Below, piece after piece: positions 31,842 to 41,496 of a stretch of DNA of 64,000 bases (position 1 is the first letter of the stretch; every line of letters begins with the position of its first letter). Below the pieces are notes generated by a model that did not search any database, was not told where the DNA came from, and saw only the letters and a program-made list of their open reading frames with translations. A program made the position numbers and the translations under genes. The stretch lies in contig NZ_FNUJ01000007.1 of assembly GCF_900107925.1 (NCBI RefSeq), forward strand, positions 186,001-250,000. The letters are read 5' to 3'. Source of the stretch: Amycolatopsis pretoriensis (GTDB lineage Bacteria > Actinomycetota > Actinomycetes > Mycobacteriales > Pseudonocardiaceae).

Positions 31842-33401
31842 CTACTCCCGCCAACCCGACAGTTCCACGCCCTTCGCGACATCCACCCGATAGGAAAGCT
31901 TCACCTCACCGGTCTGCCCCGGCTCCAACGTCAACTTCCACGTGAACTCACCCAGCTCCGAAGTCTCCACCGGCTCCGGCGACGTCTTCACATCCCGAAC
32001 CGTGACCCCGTCATCCCGCGAAACAGGCGCCTGATCCAGCACCGTCACCTCAGCGGAACGCGGCCCATGGTTGCCCACCGAAATCCGGTACTCCGCCTCC
32101 CGCCGCTTCTGGCCCGACAAAGTCGCCTTCGAAGCCGTCCGGCGGATCAGCTCGCGCTCGATCCTGATCCGGTCGTCCACCCCCAATGCCAGCTCCAGCT
32201 CCTCCCCGGGAGCCCACGCCTCCAAAACGGTGGTCCCGACGAACTCGGCGTCGTGGAACACCGAAGCCCGCCCCGGCCGCAACGCGACCGACGACGAATT
32301 CACCACGACAGCCCGCAAGTACGCCTCCTCGGCCAGCACCGGCGCGGTCACGTAACCCAAAACCGCTGTGAGGGAAAGCTGAGCCAACGTCGTCCGATGC
32401 CCGGACGCCCCCGACGGCACCGCCACCGGGCGCGAAGGCCGGTACGTCACCGCCGTCGTCCCTTGCTCCACCGAAGCCAACTTCGGCGCCATCGGAGCGG
32501 CGGCCAAAGCCGCGAACCCCCTCGTCCGCGCGCCGTCCGGGATCCCGCCGCCCGAACCGCCGTACGCCGCCGCCGGGGCGGGTGGGACCGGGTGGACGCG
32601 GTCCAGGTACCACGGCGACAATTCCGGTACCACCACCGAAACCGCCGGCCGCGCGGTCGACAAAGCGAGTTCGCACTCCGGCCAGTCCTCGCCCGTGTGC
32701 TGGCTGACCAAACCATAAGAAAGAACCGTCACCTCGGTCCCGCGCACCCGGACGTCGTACCCCGGCTCCCAGCTCGCTCCGGGGACCACATAGGACAGTT
32801 CCAGCTCGGCCGAACCGGAGGCATCCGAAATCTCCAGCTCCACCACCACCGACGTACTGTCCTCATCGGACCGCGCACTGTGGGACTCGATCCGGCGATC
32901 CAAAGCAGCGAGGTCCTCACGCAGCCGCGTGATCCGATCCGAAAGCACCCGACGCGCCTTCAACGCCGACGCCAGCCGCGAACTCAAAGCGTCGGTCACC
33001 TCGGCGACGCGCGACGGCTCGGCGGTCCCGGCTGCCAGTGCCTTCGCGAAGCTGCCGCCGCTGCGCTTCGCGAGCGAAGTCAGCAGATCCACCTTCATCG
33101 CTTCGGCCGCTTCGTCGTCGACGACGCCGTCGAGCGTCGCTTGGTCCGCGCGCCGCTGGTCCACCAAAGCGCGCAACGCGGCGTCGGCCGGCGAAGCGTG
33201 CCGCTCGGTGCGGACGTCGACGCCCGTGATCAGCGCGGGGCCGGTCCCGGTGACGCGCACCGAGCCCGGGTCGAGGGACAGGGGGAGCCCGGCGAACGTC
33301 AGGCGCGGCCCGCCGTCGAGCGGGGCCTTGCCCCGGCGGGTGATCCGGGCCTGCTGCGGGTAGACGGTCACGGCGGAGATCGGCGCTTCCACGGTCGGCA
33401 T
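31842..33401 (-). CDS. MuiA-family (DUF4139) protein
   Basis: 519-aa protein of the mucoidy-inhibitor MuiA/DUF4139 family. N-terminal DUF4140 strand pattern (ISAVTVYPQQARITRRG), a central coiled coil (about 95-160: DALSSRLASALKARRVLSDRITRLREDLAALDRRIESH) and a C-terminal DUF4139 beta domain (VVELEISDASGSAELELSYVVPGASWEPGYDVRV...). No signal peptide. Biochemical role unknown. ATG 33401 starts at the family N-terminus; the longer open frame is antisense to the S15 gene. It converges on the STAND gene, 9 bp apart. Confidence 0.87.
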   Translation of the reverse strand: MPTVEAPISAVTVYPQQARITRRGKAPLDGGPRLTFAGLPLSLDPGSVRVTGTGPALITGVDVRTERHASPADAALRALVDQRRADQATLDGVVDDEAAEAMKVDLLTSLAKRSGGSFAKALAAGTAEPSRVAEVTDALSSRLASALKARRVLSDRITRLREDLAALDRRIESHSARSDEDSTSVVVELEISDASGSAELELSYVVPGASWEPGYDVRVRGTEVTVLSYGLVSQHTGEDWPECELALSTARPAVSVVVPELSPWYLDRVHPVPPAPAAAYGGSGGGIPDGARTRGFAALAAAPMAPKLASVEQGTTAVTYRPSRPVAVPSGASGHRTTLAQLSLTAVLGYVTAPVLAEEAYLRAVVVNSSSVALRPGRASVFHDAEFVGTTVLEAWAPGEELELALGVDDRIRIERELIRRTASKATLSGQKRREAEYRISVGNHGPRSAEVTVLDQAPVSRDDGVTVRDVKTSPEPVETSELGEFTWKLTLEPGQTGEVKLSYRVDVAKGVELSGWRE

Positions 33402-33485
33402 GCCCCCGACGTTAGTCTCTTGACACCCCCGAGGCCGGAGCGGAAGTCTCGACACTCGTCCGCTTCGCCCGGCTTGGGGGTTTGA

Positions 33486-35291
33486 GTGAAAGCCGCACGA
33501 ACCGCAGTCCTGCTCTTCGCACTGGCGACCTTGCCGCTGACCGCGGTGCCCGCCGAAGCCGCGCCGCCCGCCCCGGTCTTCACCGGCGGCCAGGCCCAGC
33601 CCGTGTTCGACCCGGCCGACGTCGTCCGCGAAGACGTCTGGGTCACCGCGCCGGTCGACAGCGACCACGACGGCGCCGACGACCTCGTGCACGCCCAGGT
33701 CGTCCGCCCGCGTGCGACGCAGCAGGGGCTGAAGGTCCCCGTCGTCTACCAGGCCAGCCCGTACTACGCCGGCGGCAACGACGTCGCGAACCACGACGTC
33801 GACGTCGAGCTCTACGCGCCCGGCCACGCCCGCGGCCCGGAAGGCCCGCGCGTCGCCGCGCACGGCGTCGGCCCGGCCACCCCCATCACCTGGCGCTACC
33901 AGGACTACTTCACCGCCCGCGGGTTCGCCGTCGTGTACGGCGAGTCGCTCGGCACCGGCCTCTCGACCGGCTGCCCGACCACCGGCGACGTCAACGAGAC
34001 GATCGGCGCGCGCTCGGTCGTCGACTGGCTCAACGGCCGCACCGCCGCGAAAGATGCAAACGGCGCCGCGGCGAAGGCCGACTGGAGCACCGGCAAGACC
34101 GGCATGATGGGTGTGTCCTACAACGGGACGCTGCCGAACGCCGTCGCGAGCACCGGCGTCGAAGGCCTCGAGACGATCGTGCCGATCGCCGCGATCTCCA
34201 GCTGGTACCAGTACTACCGCAACGACGGCGCCGTCGTCGCGGCCGGCGGGTTCCAGGGCGAGGACGCCGACGTGCTCGCCGAGTACGTCTACACCCGGGC
34301 CGACCGGCAGGTCTGCCGCGCGGTCATCGACGGCCTGACCCGCGACCAGGACCGCGTGACCGGCGACTACACGCCGTTCTGGGACGTCCGCAACTACCGC
34401 AACGACGTCGCCAAGGTGCACGCGTCGGTGCTCGCGGTGCACGGCCTCAACGACTGGAACGTCAAGACCGACCAGGTCGCCGAGTGGTACGAAGCGCTGA
34501 AGGCGCACGGCGTCGAGCACAAGATCTGGCTGCACCAGTCCGGCCACGCCGACCCGTACTCGCTGCGTCGCGACGCCTGGCTCGCGACGCTGAACAAGTG
34601 GATGTCGCACTACCTCTACGGCATCGACAACGGCATCCAGAACGAACCGAAGGCGACGATCCAGCGCGAGGACCTGTCGTGGGTCGACGAGGCCGACTGG
34701 CCGGCGCCGACGACGGCCGACGTCCGCGTGTACCCGTGGCCGGGCGGCCGGTCGAAGGGCACCATCGACACGCGCAACCCGGTCCCGGGCAAGGCGGCCG
34801 TCGAGACCCTCGCCGACGACTCGTCGAAGACGATCGAGCAGCTGGCCGGTCTGGCTTCGTCCGGTAACCGGCTGCTGTACGCGACTTCGGCGGCGAAGCA
34901 GTCCGTACGCCTCTCCGGTACCGCGCGCGCCGACCTGGCGCTGGCGTTCGACCGGCCCGCGGCGAACGTCTCGGCGATCCTGCTCGACCGCGCTCCCGAC
35001 GGCACGTCCCACGTCATCAGCCGCGGCTGGACCGACCCGCAGAACCGCGCGTCGCCGGCCCGCACCGAGCCGATCACGCCCGGGCAGACCTACCGGATCG
35101 GCGTCGAGCTGATGCCGAAGGACTACATCCTCGCGGCGGGGCACCGGCTGGAGTTCCTGCTGGCTTCGAGCGACCACGACTACACGCTGCGGCCGAAGCC
35201 GGGCGCGGGGCTGGCGCTCGACCTGACCAGGACGTCGGTGACGCTGCCGGTCACGGGCGGCAAGCCGGCGCTGCGAGCCGCGTTCGGCTGA
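33486..35291 (+). CDS. Secreted X-prolyl dipeptidyl-peptidase-like S15 hydrolase
   Basis: 601-aa exported peptidase. Signal peptide 1-26 (cleavage near AEA-APP). Alpha/beta hydrolase with nucleophile Ser211 (GVSYNGT), Asp in AVHGLNDWNV and His in HQSGHADPYS, followed by the C-terminal jelly-roll (PepX_C) domain ending LEFLLASSDHDYTLRP. Family S15/CocE removes X-Pro dipeptides or hydrolyses esters outside the cell. GTG 33486. The stop overlaps the next ATG (TGATG). Confidence 0.92.
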   Translation: MKAARTAVLLFALATLPLTAVPAEAAPPAPVFTGGQAQPVFDPADVVREDVWVTAPVDSDHDGADDLVHAQVVRPRATQQGLKVPVVYQASPYYAGGNDVANHDVDVELYAPGHARGPEGPRVAAHGVGPATPITWRYQDYFTARGFAVVYGESLGTGLSTGCPTTGDVNETIGARSVVDWLNGRTAAKDANGAAAKADWSTGKTGMMGVSYNGTLPNAVASTGVEGLETIVPIAAISSWYQYYRNDGAVVAAGGFQGEDADVLAEYVYTRADRQVCRAVIDGLTRDQDRVTGDYTPFWDVRNYRNDVAKVHASVLAVHGLNDWNVKTDQVAEWYEALKAHGVEHKIWLHQSGHADPYSLRRDAWLATLNKWMSHYLYGIDNGIQNEPKATIQREDLSWVDEADWPAPTTADVRVYPWPGGRSKGTIDTRNPVPGKAAVETLADDSSKTIEQLAGLASSGNRLLYATSAAKQSVRLSGTARADLALAFDRPAANVSAILLDRAPDGTSHVISRGWTDPQNRASPARTEPITPGQTYRIGVELMPKDYILAAGHRLEFLLASSDHDYTLRPKPGAGLALDLTRTSVTLPVTGGKPALRAAFG

Positions 35292-35938
35292 TGCTGCCGG
35301 AGCACCTGGACGCCGACGTCCGCACGTTGTGGGAGTACCACGACCTGCGACACGAGCCGCGGCGTTCCGACGTCGGGATCGGGCTGGGCAGCCGTGATCC
35401 CGGCGTCGCCGTCCACACCGCCGAGCTGTTCCACGCCGGCCGCTTCCCGCTCGTCGCCTTCACCGGCGCCAACGCCCCGACGACGGTGGAGCGCTTCCCG
35501 CGCGGCGAAGCGGTCCACTACCGCGAAATCGCGCTGGAGCGGGGCGTGCCCGACGACGTGATCCTGGTCGAGCCGGCGGCCCGCAACACCGGCGAGAACA
35601 TCGCGTTCACCCGCCGGCTGCTGGCCGGCCGGGAAATCCGGTCCGTGACGCTGGTGACGCGGCCCTACCAGCAGCGCCGGGCGTACGCGACGGCGAAGCA
35701 GCTCTGGCCCGGCGTCGACGTCGTATGCGCGTCGAAAGCGGTCTCGTTCGAGGACCACGTCACCGGGGAAGAGGACGTCGAGCGCGTGGTCAGCATGCTC
35801 GTCGGCGAGACCCAGCGGATCACCCGGTACGCGGAACGGGGCTTCGCGATCCCGCAGCCCGTCCCGGCCGGCGTCGAGCGTGCGTTCGGCCGGCTGGCCG
35901 CGGCGGGGTTCACGCAGCGTCTCCTGCCACACCGCTGA
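35291..35938 (+). CDS. YdcF-family (DUF218) protein
   Basis: 215-aa Rossmann-like DUF218 protein. Signatures: GIGLGSRD (nucleotide loop), YREIALERGVPDDVILVEPAARNTGENIAF and TLVTRPYQQRRAYATA. E. coli YdcF binds S-adenosylmethionine; others are linked to envelope sugars (SanA/ElyC). Unlike ElyC it has no membrane helices. Starts in the S15 stop, so it is co-translated with the secreted peptidase, though no functional link is obvious. Confidence 0.88.
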   Translation: MLPEHLDADVRTLWEYHDLRHEPRRSDVGIGLGSRDPGVAVHTAELFHAGRFPLVAFTGANAPTTVERFPRGEAVHYREIALERGVPDDVILVEPAARNTGENIAFTRRLLAGREIRSVTLVTRPYQQRRAYATAKQLWPGVDVVCASKAVSFEDHVTGEEDVERVVSMLVGETQRITRYAERGFAIPQPVPAGVERAFGRLAAAGFTQRLLPHR

Positions 35939-36012
35939 AGATCACGCACTGTAACGATCTTCGCAGGTCAGGCGACTCATAGGGGTTCTGTCCGCTGTGA
36001 GAGGAAACCGCC

Positions 36013-37407
36013 ATGACCTCGACCGCCGAACCCACGTTGGCGAGCTTGCGCGCTCAGCTGACCGGATCGCTCCTGACCCTCGGCGACGCCGGCTACGACG
36101 TCGCCCGATCGGTCTGGAACGGCGAGATCGACCGCCGTCCCGCGGTCGTCGTGCAGCCCGCCGGGCCCGGGGACGTCGCGGCGGCGCTCGCGTACGCGCG
36201 CGAAGCGGCGCTCGACGTCTCGGTGCGCGGCGGCGGCCACAACTTCGGAGGCGCCGCGGTCGTGGACGGTGGCGTCTGCATCGACTTGAGCTCGTTGCGG
36301 GCGATCAGCGTCGACCCGGAGAACCGGACCGCGCGCGTCGGCGGCGGCGCGACGTGGGCGCAGCTCGACGCCGCCACCCAGGAACACGCGCTCGCAGTGC
36401 CGGGCGGCACGGTCAGCCACACCGGAGTCGGCGGCCTCACCCTCGGCGGCGGCTTCGGGTGGCTGACCGGCAAGCACGGCCTGAGCTGCGACAACCTGCT
36501 CTCGGCCGAGGTCGTCACGGCCGACGGGCAGATCCTGCGCGCGTCCGCCGACGAGCACCCCGACCTGTTCTGGGCGCTGCGCGGGGGTGGGGGCAACTTC
36601 GGCGTGGTCACCGAGTTCGAGTTCCGGCTGCACCCGGTGGGCCCGATCGTCCACCTGGGGCTGTTCTTCTGGGGGCTCGACGACGGCGCCGCCGCCCTGC
36701 GCCAGGCCCGCGACGTGCTCGAGACGCTGCCGCCCGAAATGGGCGTCCTGGTCGCCGGGCTCAACGCACCGCCCGCACCGTTCGTGCCCGAGGAGCACCA
36801 CTTCCGGCCCGGCTACGCGCTGCTGATCGCCGGGTTCGAGGGGGAGGACCAGCACGCCGAGGCGATCCGCGGGGCGCGGTCGGGGACGGCGCCGCTGTTC
36901 GAATTCGTCTCGCCGATCCCGTACGTGGAGCTCCAGCGGATGATCGACGACGCCGCGCCGTGGGGCATCCTCGGCTACGAGAAGGCCGCCTTCGTCGACG
37001 GCTTGACCGACGCGGTCATCGATGTGATCACCGACTTCCTGCCGCGGAAGGCGTCCCCCCTGTCGATCATGCCGATCTTCTCGATGCACGGGGCGTTCGC
37101 CGCGGCCGACGACGCCGCGACGGCCTTCGGCGGGGCCCGGCGGAAGAGCCTGGCCGTGAACATCGCCGCGCTCGCTCCCGAAGCCGGGCCGTTCGCCGCG
37201 GACCGCTCCTGGGTGCGCGGGTTCTGGGCGGCGCTGGTGCCGCACGCGTCCAACTCCGCCGGCTACGTCAACTTCATGGCCGAGTACGACGAGGACCGCG
37301 TCCGGACGTCGTACGGTGAAAAGTACGAGCGGCTCGCGCGGATCAAGGCGCAGTACGACCCACGCAACGTGTTCCACCACAACGCGAACATCCCGCCCGC
37401 GGGGTGA
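36013..37407 (+). CDS. FAD-linked oxidase, berberine-bridge-like
   Basis: 464-aa PCMH/VAO-type flavoprotein. FAD domain with covalent-attachment His76 (VRGGGHNFGG), the GGLTLGGGFGWL and DLFWALRGGGGNFGVVTEFEF motifs, and C-terminal BBE element (NFMAEYDEDRVRTSYGEKY...DPRNVFHHNANI). The second, cysteinyl, flavin bond of bicovalent members is not evident at the expected place (VSHTGVGG). Such enzymes oxidise alcohols, sugars or secondary metabolites with O2. No signal peptide. Substrate unknown. AGGAAACC ribosome site upstream of ATG 36013. Confidence 0.92.
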   Translation: MTSTAEPTLASLRAQLTGSLLTLGDAGYDVARSVWNGEIDRRPAVVVQPAGPGDVAAALAYAREAALDVSVRGGGHNFGGAAVVDGGVCIDLSSLRAISVDPENRTARVGGGATWAQLDAATQEHALAVPGGTVSHTGVGGLTLGGGFGWLTGKHGLSCDNLLSAEVVTADGQILRASADEHPDLFWALRGGGGNFGVVTEFEFRLHPVGPIVHLGLFFWGLDDGAAALRQARDVLETLPPEMGVLVAGLNAPPAPFVPEEHHFRPGYALLIAGFEGEDQHAEAIRGARSGTAPLFEFVSPIPYVELQRMIDDAAPWGILGYEKAAFVDGLTDAVIDVITDFLPRKASPLSIMPIFSMHGAFAAADDAATAFGGARRKSLAVNIAALAPEAGPFAADRSWVRGFWAALVPHASNSAGYVNFMAEYDEDRVRTSYGEKYERLARIKAQYDPRNVFHHNANIPPAG

Positions 37408-37408
37408 G

Positions 37409-38050
37409 TCAGTCCGCGATGCCCGCCCGGTAGGCGAAGGCGACCGCCTGCGCGCGGTCCCGTAGCCCGGCCTTGGTGAACAGGTGGTTCACGTGGGTCT
37501 TCACGGTCGCTTCGCTCACCACGAGCGTGCGCGCGATCTCCGTGTTCGACAGGCCCGCCGCGATCAGCCGCAGCACCTCGACCTCGCGGGCGGTCAGGCC
37601 TTCGACCTCCTTGACCCGCCGGGGTGTGCTGCGGGTGGCGGCCTCGACGAGCCGCCGCTGCAGCTCGCCGTCCACTGTGGACTGTCCGGCGGCCGCCGAG
37701 CGCAGCGCCCGCGCGATCGCTTCGGCGTCGGCGTCCTTGGTGAGGAAGCCGCGGGCGCCGGCGCGCAACGCGGCTAGCAGCGACTCGTCGTCGGCGTAGG
37801 TGGTCAGGACGACGACCTCGGTGTCCGGGTGCCCGGCGCGGATCCGTTCGGTGGTCTCGACGCCGTCGCAGCGCGGCATCCGCAGGTCGACCAGCACGAC
37901 GTCGGGGTGGTGCTCGGCGACGAGGTCGAGTGCGGCCAGGCCGTCCGCGGCGGCGCCGACCACCTCGACGCCGGGCAGCAGTCCGAGCAGCGTGACCAGG
38001 CCTTCCCGGACCACCGCCTGGTCGTCGGCCAGCACGACGCGCAGCGTCAC
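37409..38050 (-). CDS. NarL/LuxR-family response regulator
   Basis: 213-aa response regulator: receiver domain 1-120 with acidic pocket DD (9-10), phosphoacceptor Asp55 (VLVDLRMPR), Thr (VLTTYADD) and Lys (LTKDA); LuxR HTH at about 150-210 (LTAREVEVLRLIAAGLSNTEIARTLVVSEATVKTHVNHLFTKAGL). GTG 38050 overlaps the kinase stop by GTGA and yields the normal N-terminus; ATG 38077 is possible. Partner of the kinase at 38047. Contains GTCCACTGTGGAC at 37670. Confidence 0.93.
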   Translation of the reverse strand: MTLRVVLADDQAVVREGLVTLLGLLPGVEVVGAAADGLAALDLVAEHHPDVVLVDLRMPRCDGVETTERIRAGHPDTEVVVLTTYADDESLLAALRAGARGFLTKDADAEAIARALRSAAAGQSTVDGELQRRLVEAATRSTPRRVKEVEGLTAREVEVLRLIAAGLSNTEIARTLVVSEATVKTHVNHLFTKAGLRDRAQAVAFAYRAGIAD

Positions 38051-39162
38051 GCCGGCACCGTCAGGTGAATCCGCCATCCGTCCTCCCCCGGCCCGCTGTC
38101 CAGGTGCCCGTCGAGCAGGGCGACCCGTTCGCTCATCCCGCGCAAACCGTAGCCTGCCGCCGGCGCGTCCGGCGGCCGCCTGCCCTGCCGGTCGGTGACG
38201 GTCAGCGTCACCGAACCGGCGGTGTAGCCCAGCGTGACGTCGACGTCGGCGTGCGCCGCGTGCTTGCGCGTGTTGGCCAGCGCTTCCTGCACCGCGCGGA
38301 CCAGGGCGGTGCCGACCGCGGCGTCGAGTTCGCGAGGTTCGCCTTCGACCTCGAGGTCGGCCCGCGCCCCGCTGTCGAGCCGGTAGGCGGCCAGCAGGTC
38401 GGCGATCGCGCGTTCGACGGGAACGGCGTCCTCGCGCAGCGCGGCCACGGCCTTGCGGGCCTCGGCCATGCCGTCCGAGGCCAGCTTCTGCGCCCGTTCG
38501 ATCTGTGCGACGGCGTCCGGGCTCGCCCCGTCGCGCACCAGCATCAGCCGGGCGCCCTGCAGGTTCAGGGAAAGCCCGGCCAGCGAATGCGCGAGCACGT
38601 CGTGCAGCTCGCGCGCGATGCGGGCGCGTTCGGCGAGGGCGGCGGCGCGGGCGTGCTCCTCGGACGCCGTCTGCGCGCGGGCCAGCGCCAGCTCGGTCTG
38701 CTCGACCCGGGCGTTGCGCGTCCGCCGGTTCAGCCCCATGAGCACGATCACGGCGAGGACCGCGTAGGTCGACAGGGCGCTTTCCCAGAGGTCCTGGCGG
38801 GCCACCCAGACCACGGTGATCAGCGCGGCGTCCAGCACGATCGCCAGCACGATCGGTACCGGAGCTTGCCGCAGCACCACGAAGAACGTCGTGCTGAACA
38901 TCGCCACCGTCGCCCAGCTGCCCGGCAGGGCCACCCACAGCGCGCCGGTGGACGCGATCACCGCGAGCGACAGGATCGCCGACGACGTCCGGGCGCCGAG
39001 GTCGGCGATCCACGGCATCGGGACCGACAGGACGAGGGTGATCCCGATCAGCACCCAGGCGACCGCGTCCGCGCGAGGCATCGTGGTGATCATCGGCACC
39101 GCGACGAGCCCCCAGCGCAGCCAGCCCTGTGCCGTGGGGAACGGGGGTCGTCGAGGCGTCAT
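38047..39162 (-). CDS. NarL-type sensor histidine kinase
   Basis: 371-aa membrane kinase of the HPK7/HisKA_3 group. About five to six hydrophobic segments span residues 15-145 with short loops, so it has an intramembrane sensor rather than a large external domain. DHp helix carries His187 (RIARELHDVLAHSLAGLSL), the ATPase has N-box ALANTRKHAAHA and G-box YGLRGMSERVALLDG. Phosphorylates the regulator encoded just downstream. Signal unknown; likely envelope stress by analogy. Confidence 0.92.
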   Translation of the reverse strand: MTPRRPPFPTAQGWLRWGLVAVPMITTMPRADAVAWVLIGITLVLSVPMPWIADLGARTSSAILSLAVIASTGALWVALPGSWATVAMFSTTFFVVLRQAPVPIVLAIVLDAALITVVWVARQDLWESALSTYAVLAVIVLMGLNRRTRNARVEQTELALARAQTASEEHARAAALAERARIARELHDVLAHSLAGLSLNLQGARLMLVRDGASPDAVAQIERAQKLASDGMAEARKAVAALREDAVPVERAIADLLAAYRLDSGARADLEVEGEPRELDAAVGTALVRAVQEALANTRKHAAHADVDVTLGYTAGSVTLTVTDRQGRRPPDAPAAGYGLRGMSERVALLDGHLDSGPGEDGWRIHLTVPA

Positions 39163-39258
39163 CAGGGGTGTCCTCCGCGGGTGCTTGTACGGAAAATGTA
39201 CCGACGGGGGCTTCCCTTCGTGGGGTCAAGCTGTCTCGTTTGTCAGGAGGTAAGCCCC

Positions 39259-40113
39259 ATGTCCAGGTTGCGACGGCTCGCCGTGTTCGCCGCCGCCGCG
39301 GCGCTGCCCGCGCTCGGCCTCACCCTCGCCGGCCAGGCGCCCGCGTCGGCCGCGCCCAACTTCCAGGTGCCGTTCAAGTGCGGGGTCACGGTGACCGCGG
39401 CGACGTTCAGCGGCCACAGCCCCGAGTACTCGGTCGACTTCCAGAAGTCGGGCATCACGGGCATGCCGGTGCTCGCCGCGGCGTCCGGCACGGTGACGCG
39501 GGTCGCCGACGAGGGCAGCACCAGCTACGGCAAGTGGATCGAGGTCGACCACGGCAGCGGCTGGCGGACCCGGTACGCGCACCTGTCGGCCCAGGAGGTC
39601 TCGGTCGGGCAGTCCGTCGGCCTCGGCAAGGAGCTCGGCAAGGCGGGTGCGACCGGCGGCGTCACCGGCCCGCACCTGCACTTCGAAGAGCGGCTGAACG
39701 GCGTGGTACAGAAGGCGAAGCTGAACGGCGTCGCCGTGCCGTACTACGCGCACACGAACTTCACGAGCAAGAACAACTGCGGCGGCAACCCGTACTCCGC
39801 CGAAGAGGTCTGCGGCGCCGGCTTTTCCGTCGTCGACCAGCAGGCGCTGGCGAACTCTTCGGGTACGGCGTACCTGCTGTACAACTCCTCGACCCAGGCG
39901 AACTGCGTGACGACGCTGAAGGCGACGTCGCTCGGCACGGCCAGCCCGGTCTCGGCCTTCCTGGAGGTCCAAGGTTCGGCGCGGGTGACCGACTCCGGCA
40001 GCTTCACCTACTACGCCGGGCCGGTGAAGAAGACCGCCGCCGCCACCTGCGTGAAGTGGGGCGGTTCGGTGGGCGGCAACACCTACGAAAGCGGGTTCGA
40101 GCACTGCGGCTGA
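39259..40113 (+). CDS. Secreted M23 peptidase
   Basis: 284-aa exported LytM/M23 zinc endopeptidase acting on peptidoglycan. Signal peptide 1-32 (cleaved near ASA-APN). Zinc ligands are His and Asp in SGHSPEYSVDF and the last His of TGPHLHFEE; active His in RYAHLSAQE. A C-terminal domain (about 180-284) with four Cys in pairs may bind wall or be disulfide-stabilised. AGGAGG 8 nt before ATG 39259. Followed by a terminator hairpin. Confidence 0.92.
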   Translation: MSRLRRLAVFAAAAALPALGLTLAGQAPASAAPNFQVPFKCGVTVTAATFSGHSPEYSVDFQKSGITGMPVLAAASGTVTRVADEGSTSYGKWIEVDHGSGWRTRYAHLSAQEVSVGQSVGLGKELGKAGATGGVTGPHLHFEERLNGVVQKAKLNGVAVPYYAHTNFTSKNNCGGNPYSAEEVCGAGFSVVDQQALANSSGTAYLLYNSSTQANCVTTLKATSLGTASPVSAFLEVQGSARVTDSGSFTYYAGPVKKTAAATCVKWGGSVGGNTYESGFEHCG

Positions 40114-40123
40114 GGCCGGACCG

Positions 40124-40160
40124 GTCGGTGGGGCCGGGCAGGATAGCCCGCCCCACCGAC
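40124..40160 (+). terminator. Hairpin after M23 gene
   Basis: GTCGGTGGGGC... pairs with GCCCCACCGAC with one bulge, short AGGATA loop, followed by AAAAA. Confidence 0.6.
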
Positions 40161-40272
40161 AAAAACCCGCCGCCCGGCCGCCGCCCGCCCGGTTCCGTCC
40201 ACATCGGCCCCGCCCATCCACAGATTCGCCGCCACCGCCCCACCCGGCCCCGTCCTGCCCCACGCTGGAGGC

Positions 40273-41379
40273 ATGACCACTTCCACCCCGACCGGCCGGC
40301 CGCCGGTCGACCTCCGAAGCCCCGCGCAGCTGCTGGCCGCGCTCCCGTACCTGATCGGGTTCCGGCCCGCCGGCTCGGTCGTCCTGCTCGGCCACCGGAC
40401 CGACCGCGTGGGCCTGGTCCTGCGCGGCGACCTCCCGCACCCGGAAGACCGGGCCCAGCAGGCCCGGGCGCTCGCGGGGAGGTACGTCCTGTCGCCGCCC
40501 ACGGGCGTGACGCTGGCGCTGATCGGCGGGCGGCGAAGACCCGGCAGCCCGCCACCGCACGCGGGCTTCGCGGCCGAGCTGGCCGACGCGCTCGGCGAGC
40601 TCGGCATCCCGGTGCTGCACGCGCTGTGGGCCGAGGACATCGCCGAGGGAGCACCTTGGGGCTGTTATGCGGATCCGGGCTGCGGCGGCGACCTCCCGGA
40701 CCCGCGCGCGACCGTGGCGGCGGCATCGGCCGCGGAAGCCGGCTGGGTGGCCTTCGACAGCCGCGACGAGCTGGAGGCGCTGCTGGCTCCGCGGTCCCCG
40801 GACGCAGTGGCCCGCCGGAGTGCGTCGTTGTCCGGGATGTCGTCGTTGCCCTGGCCCGAGCCGGCGTGCGTTTCCGAAGCGGCAGCGGTGATCCGAGCGG
40901 CCTTCGAGCGCCAACGCCGCGGCGCGGGCCCGCCGACGGACGAGCAGGCGGTGTCGCTGGCGAGCGCGTTGACGCTCCCGGAGATCCGTGACGCGTGCCT
41001 GGGCATGGCGGTCCCACCCCACACCCCACCGGCGCGCGAGGCGGAACGGTTGTGGTTGACGCTGGTCCAGGAGCTCCCGGCCCCGGAGCGAGCCGAAGCG
41101 GCAACCCTGCTGGGCTACACGGCCTTCATGCGCGGCGACGGAGCATTCGCGGGAATGGCCCTGGACAACGCGCTGGAGGCGAACGGCGACCACGTGCTGG
41201 CGGGGTTGCTGAGAACGGTCCTGCGCCGCGGCATGCCCCCGAAGCAGTTGCTGGGGCTGGCGTTGGCAGCGGACCCGACGGGTCTGTCCGGGTTCGGGTT
41301 GGCGCCACCGGAGGCCGGCGCGGATCTGCCGGTGACTGTCTCTTGTGGACACGCGGAGTCCGTGGGAGACGAGTCCTGA
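40273..41379 (+). CDS. DUF4192 family protein
   Basis: 368-aa actinobacterial DUF4192 protein. The family opening LRSPAQLLAALPYLIGFRPAGSVVLLGHR is present near residue 14, with VTLALIGG and the ELGIPVLHALWAED segment after it. The C-terminal half is helical. Role unknown; members are conserved in actinobacteria and lack signal peptides. Codon use is normal. Convergent with galE across a hairpin. Confidence 0.9.
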   Translation: MTTSTPTGRPPVDLRSPAQLLAALPYLIGFRPAGSVVLLGHRTDRVGLVLRGDLPHPEDRAQQARALAGRYVLSPPTGVTLALIGGRRRPGSPPPHAGFAAELADALGELGIPVLHALWAEDIAEGAPWGCYADPGCGGDLPDPRATVAAASAAEAGWVAFDSRDELEALLAPRSPDAVARRSASLSGMSSLPWPEPACVSEAAAVIRAAFERQRRGAGPPTDEQAVSLASALTLPEIRDACLGMAVPPHTPPAREAERLWLTLVQELPAPERAEAATLLGYTAFMRGDGAFAGMALDNALEANGDHVLAGLLRTVLRRGMPPKQLLGLALAADPTGLSGFGLAPPEAGADLPVTVSCGHAESVGDES

Positions 41380-41436
41380 GCCGGCGGGACACGGAAGTTC
41401 CGCCCGGCTGGTCCGATCCCGGGCGCACGTGCGCCG

Positions 41437-41482
41437 CGGCCGGGCCTGACCGCCACCAACCGGCGGTGGTCCGGCCCGGCCG
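41437..41482. terminator. Bidirectional hairpin DUF4192/galE
   Basis: CGGCCGGGCC-TGACCGCC pairs with GGCGGT...GGCCCGGCCG around an ACCAACC loop; placed between two convergent genes. Confidence 0.6.
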
Positions 41483-41496
41483 GACGATCCGCGACC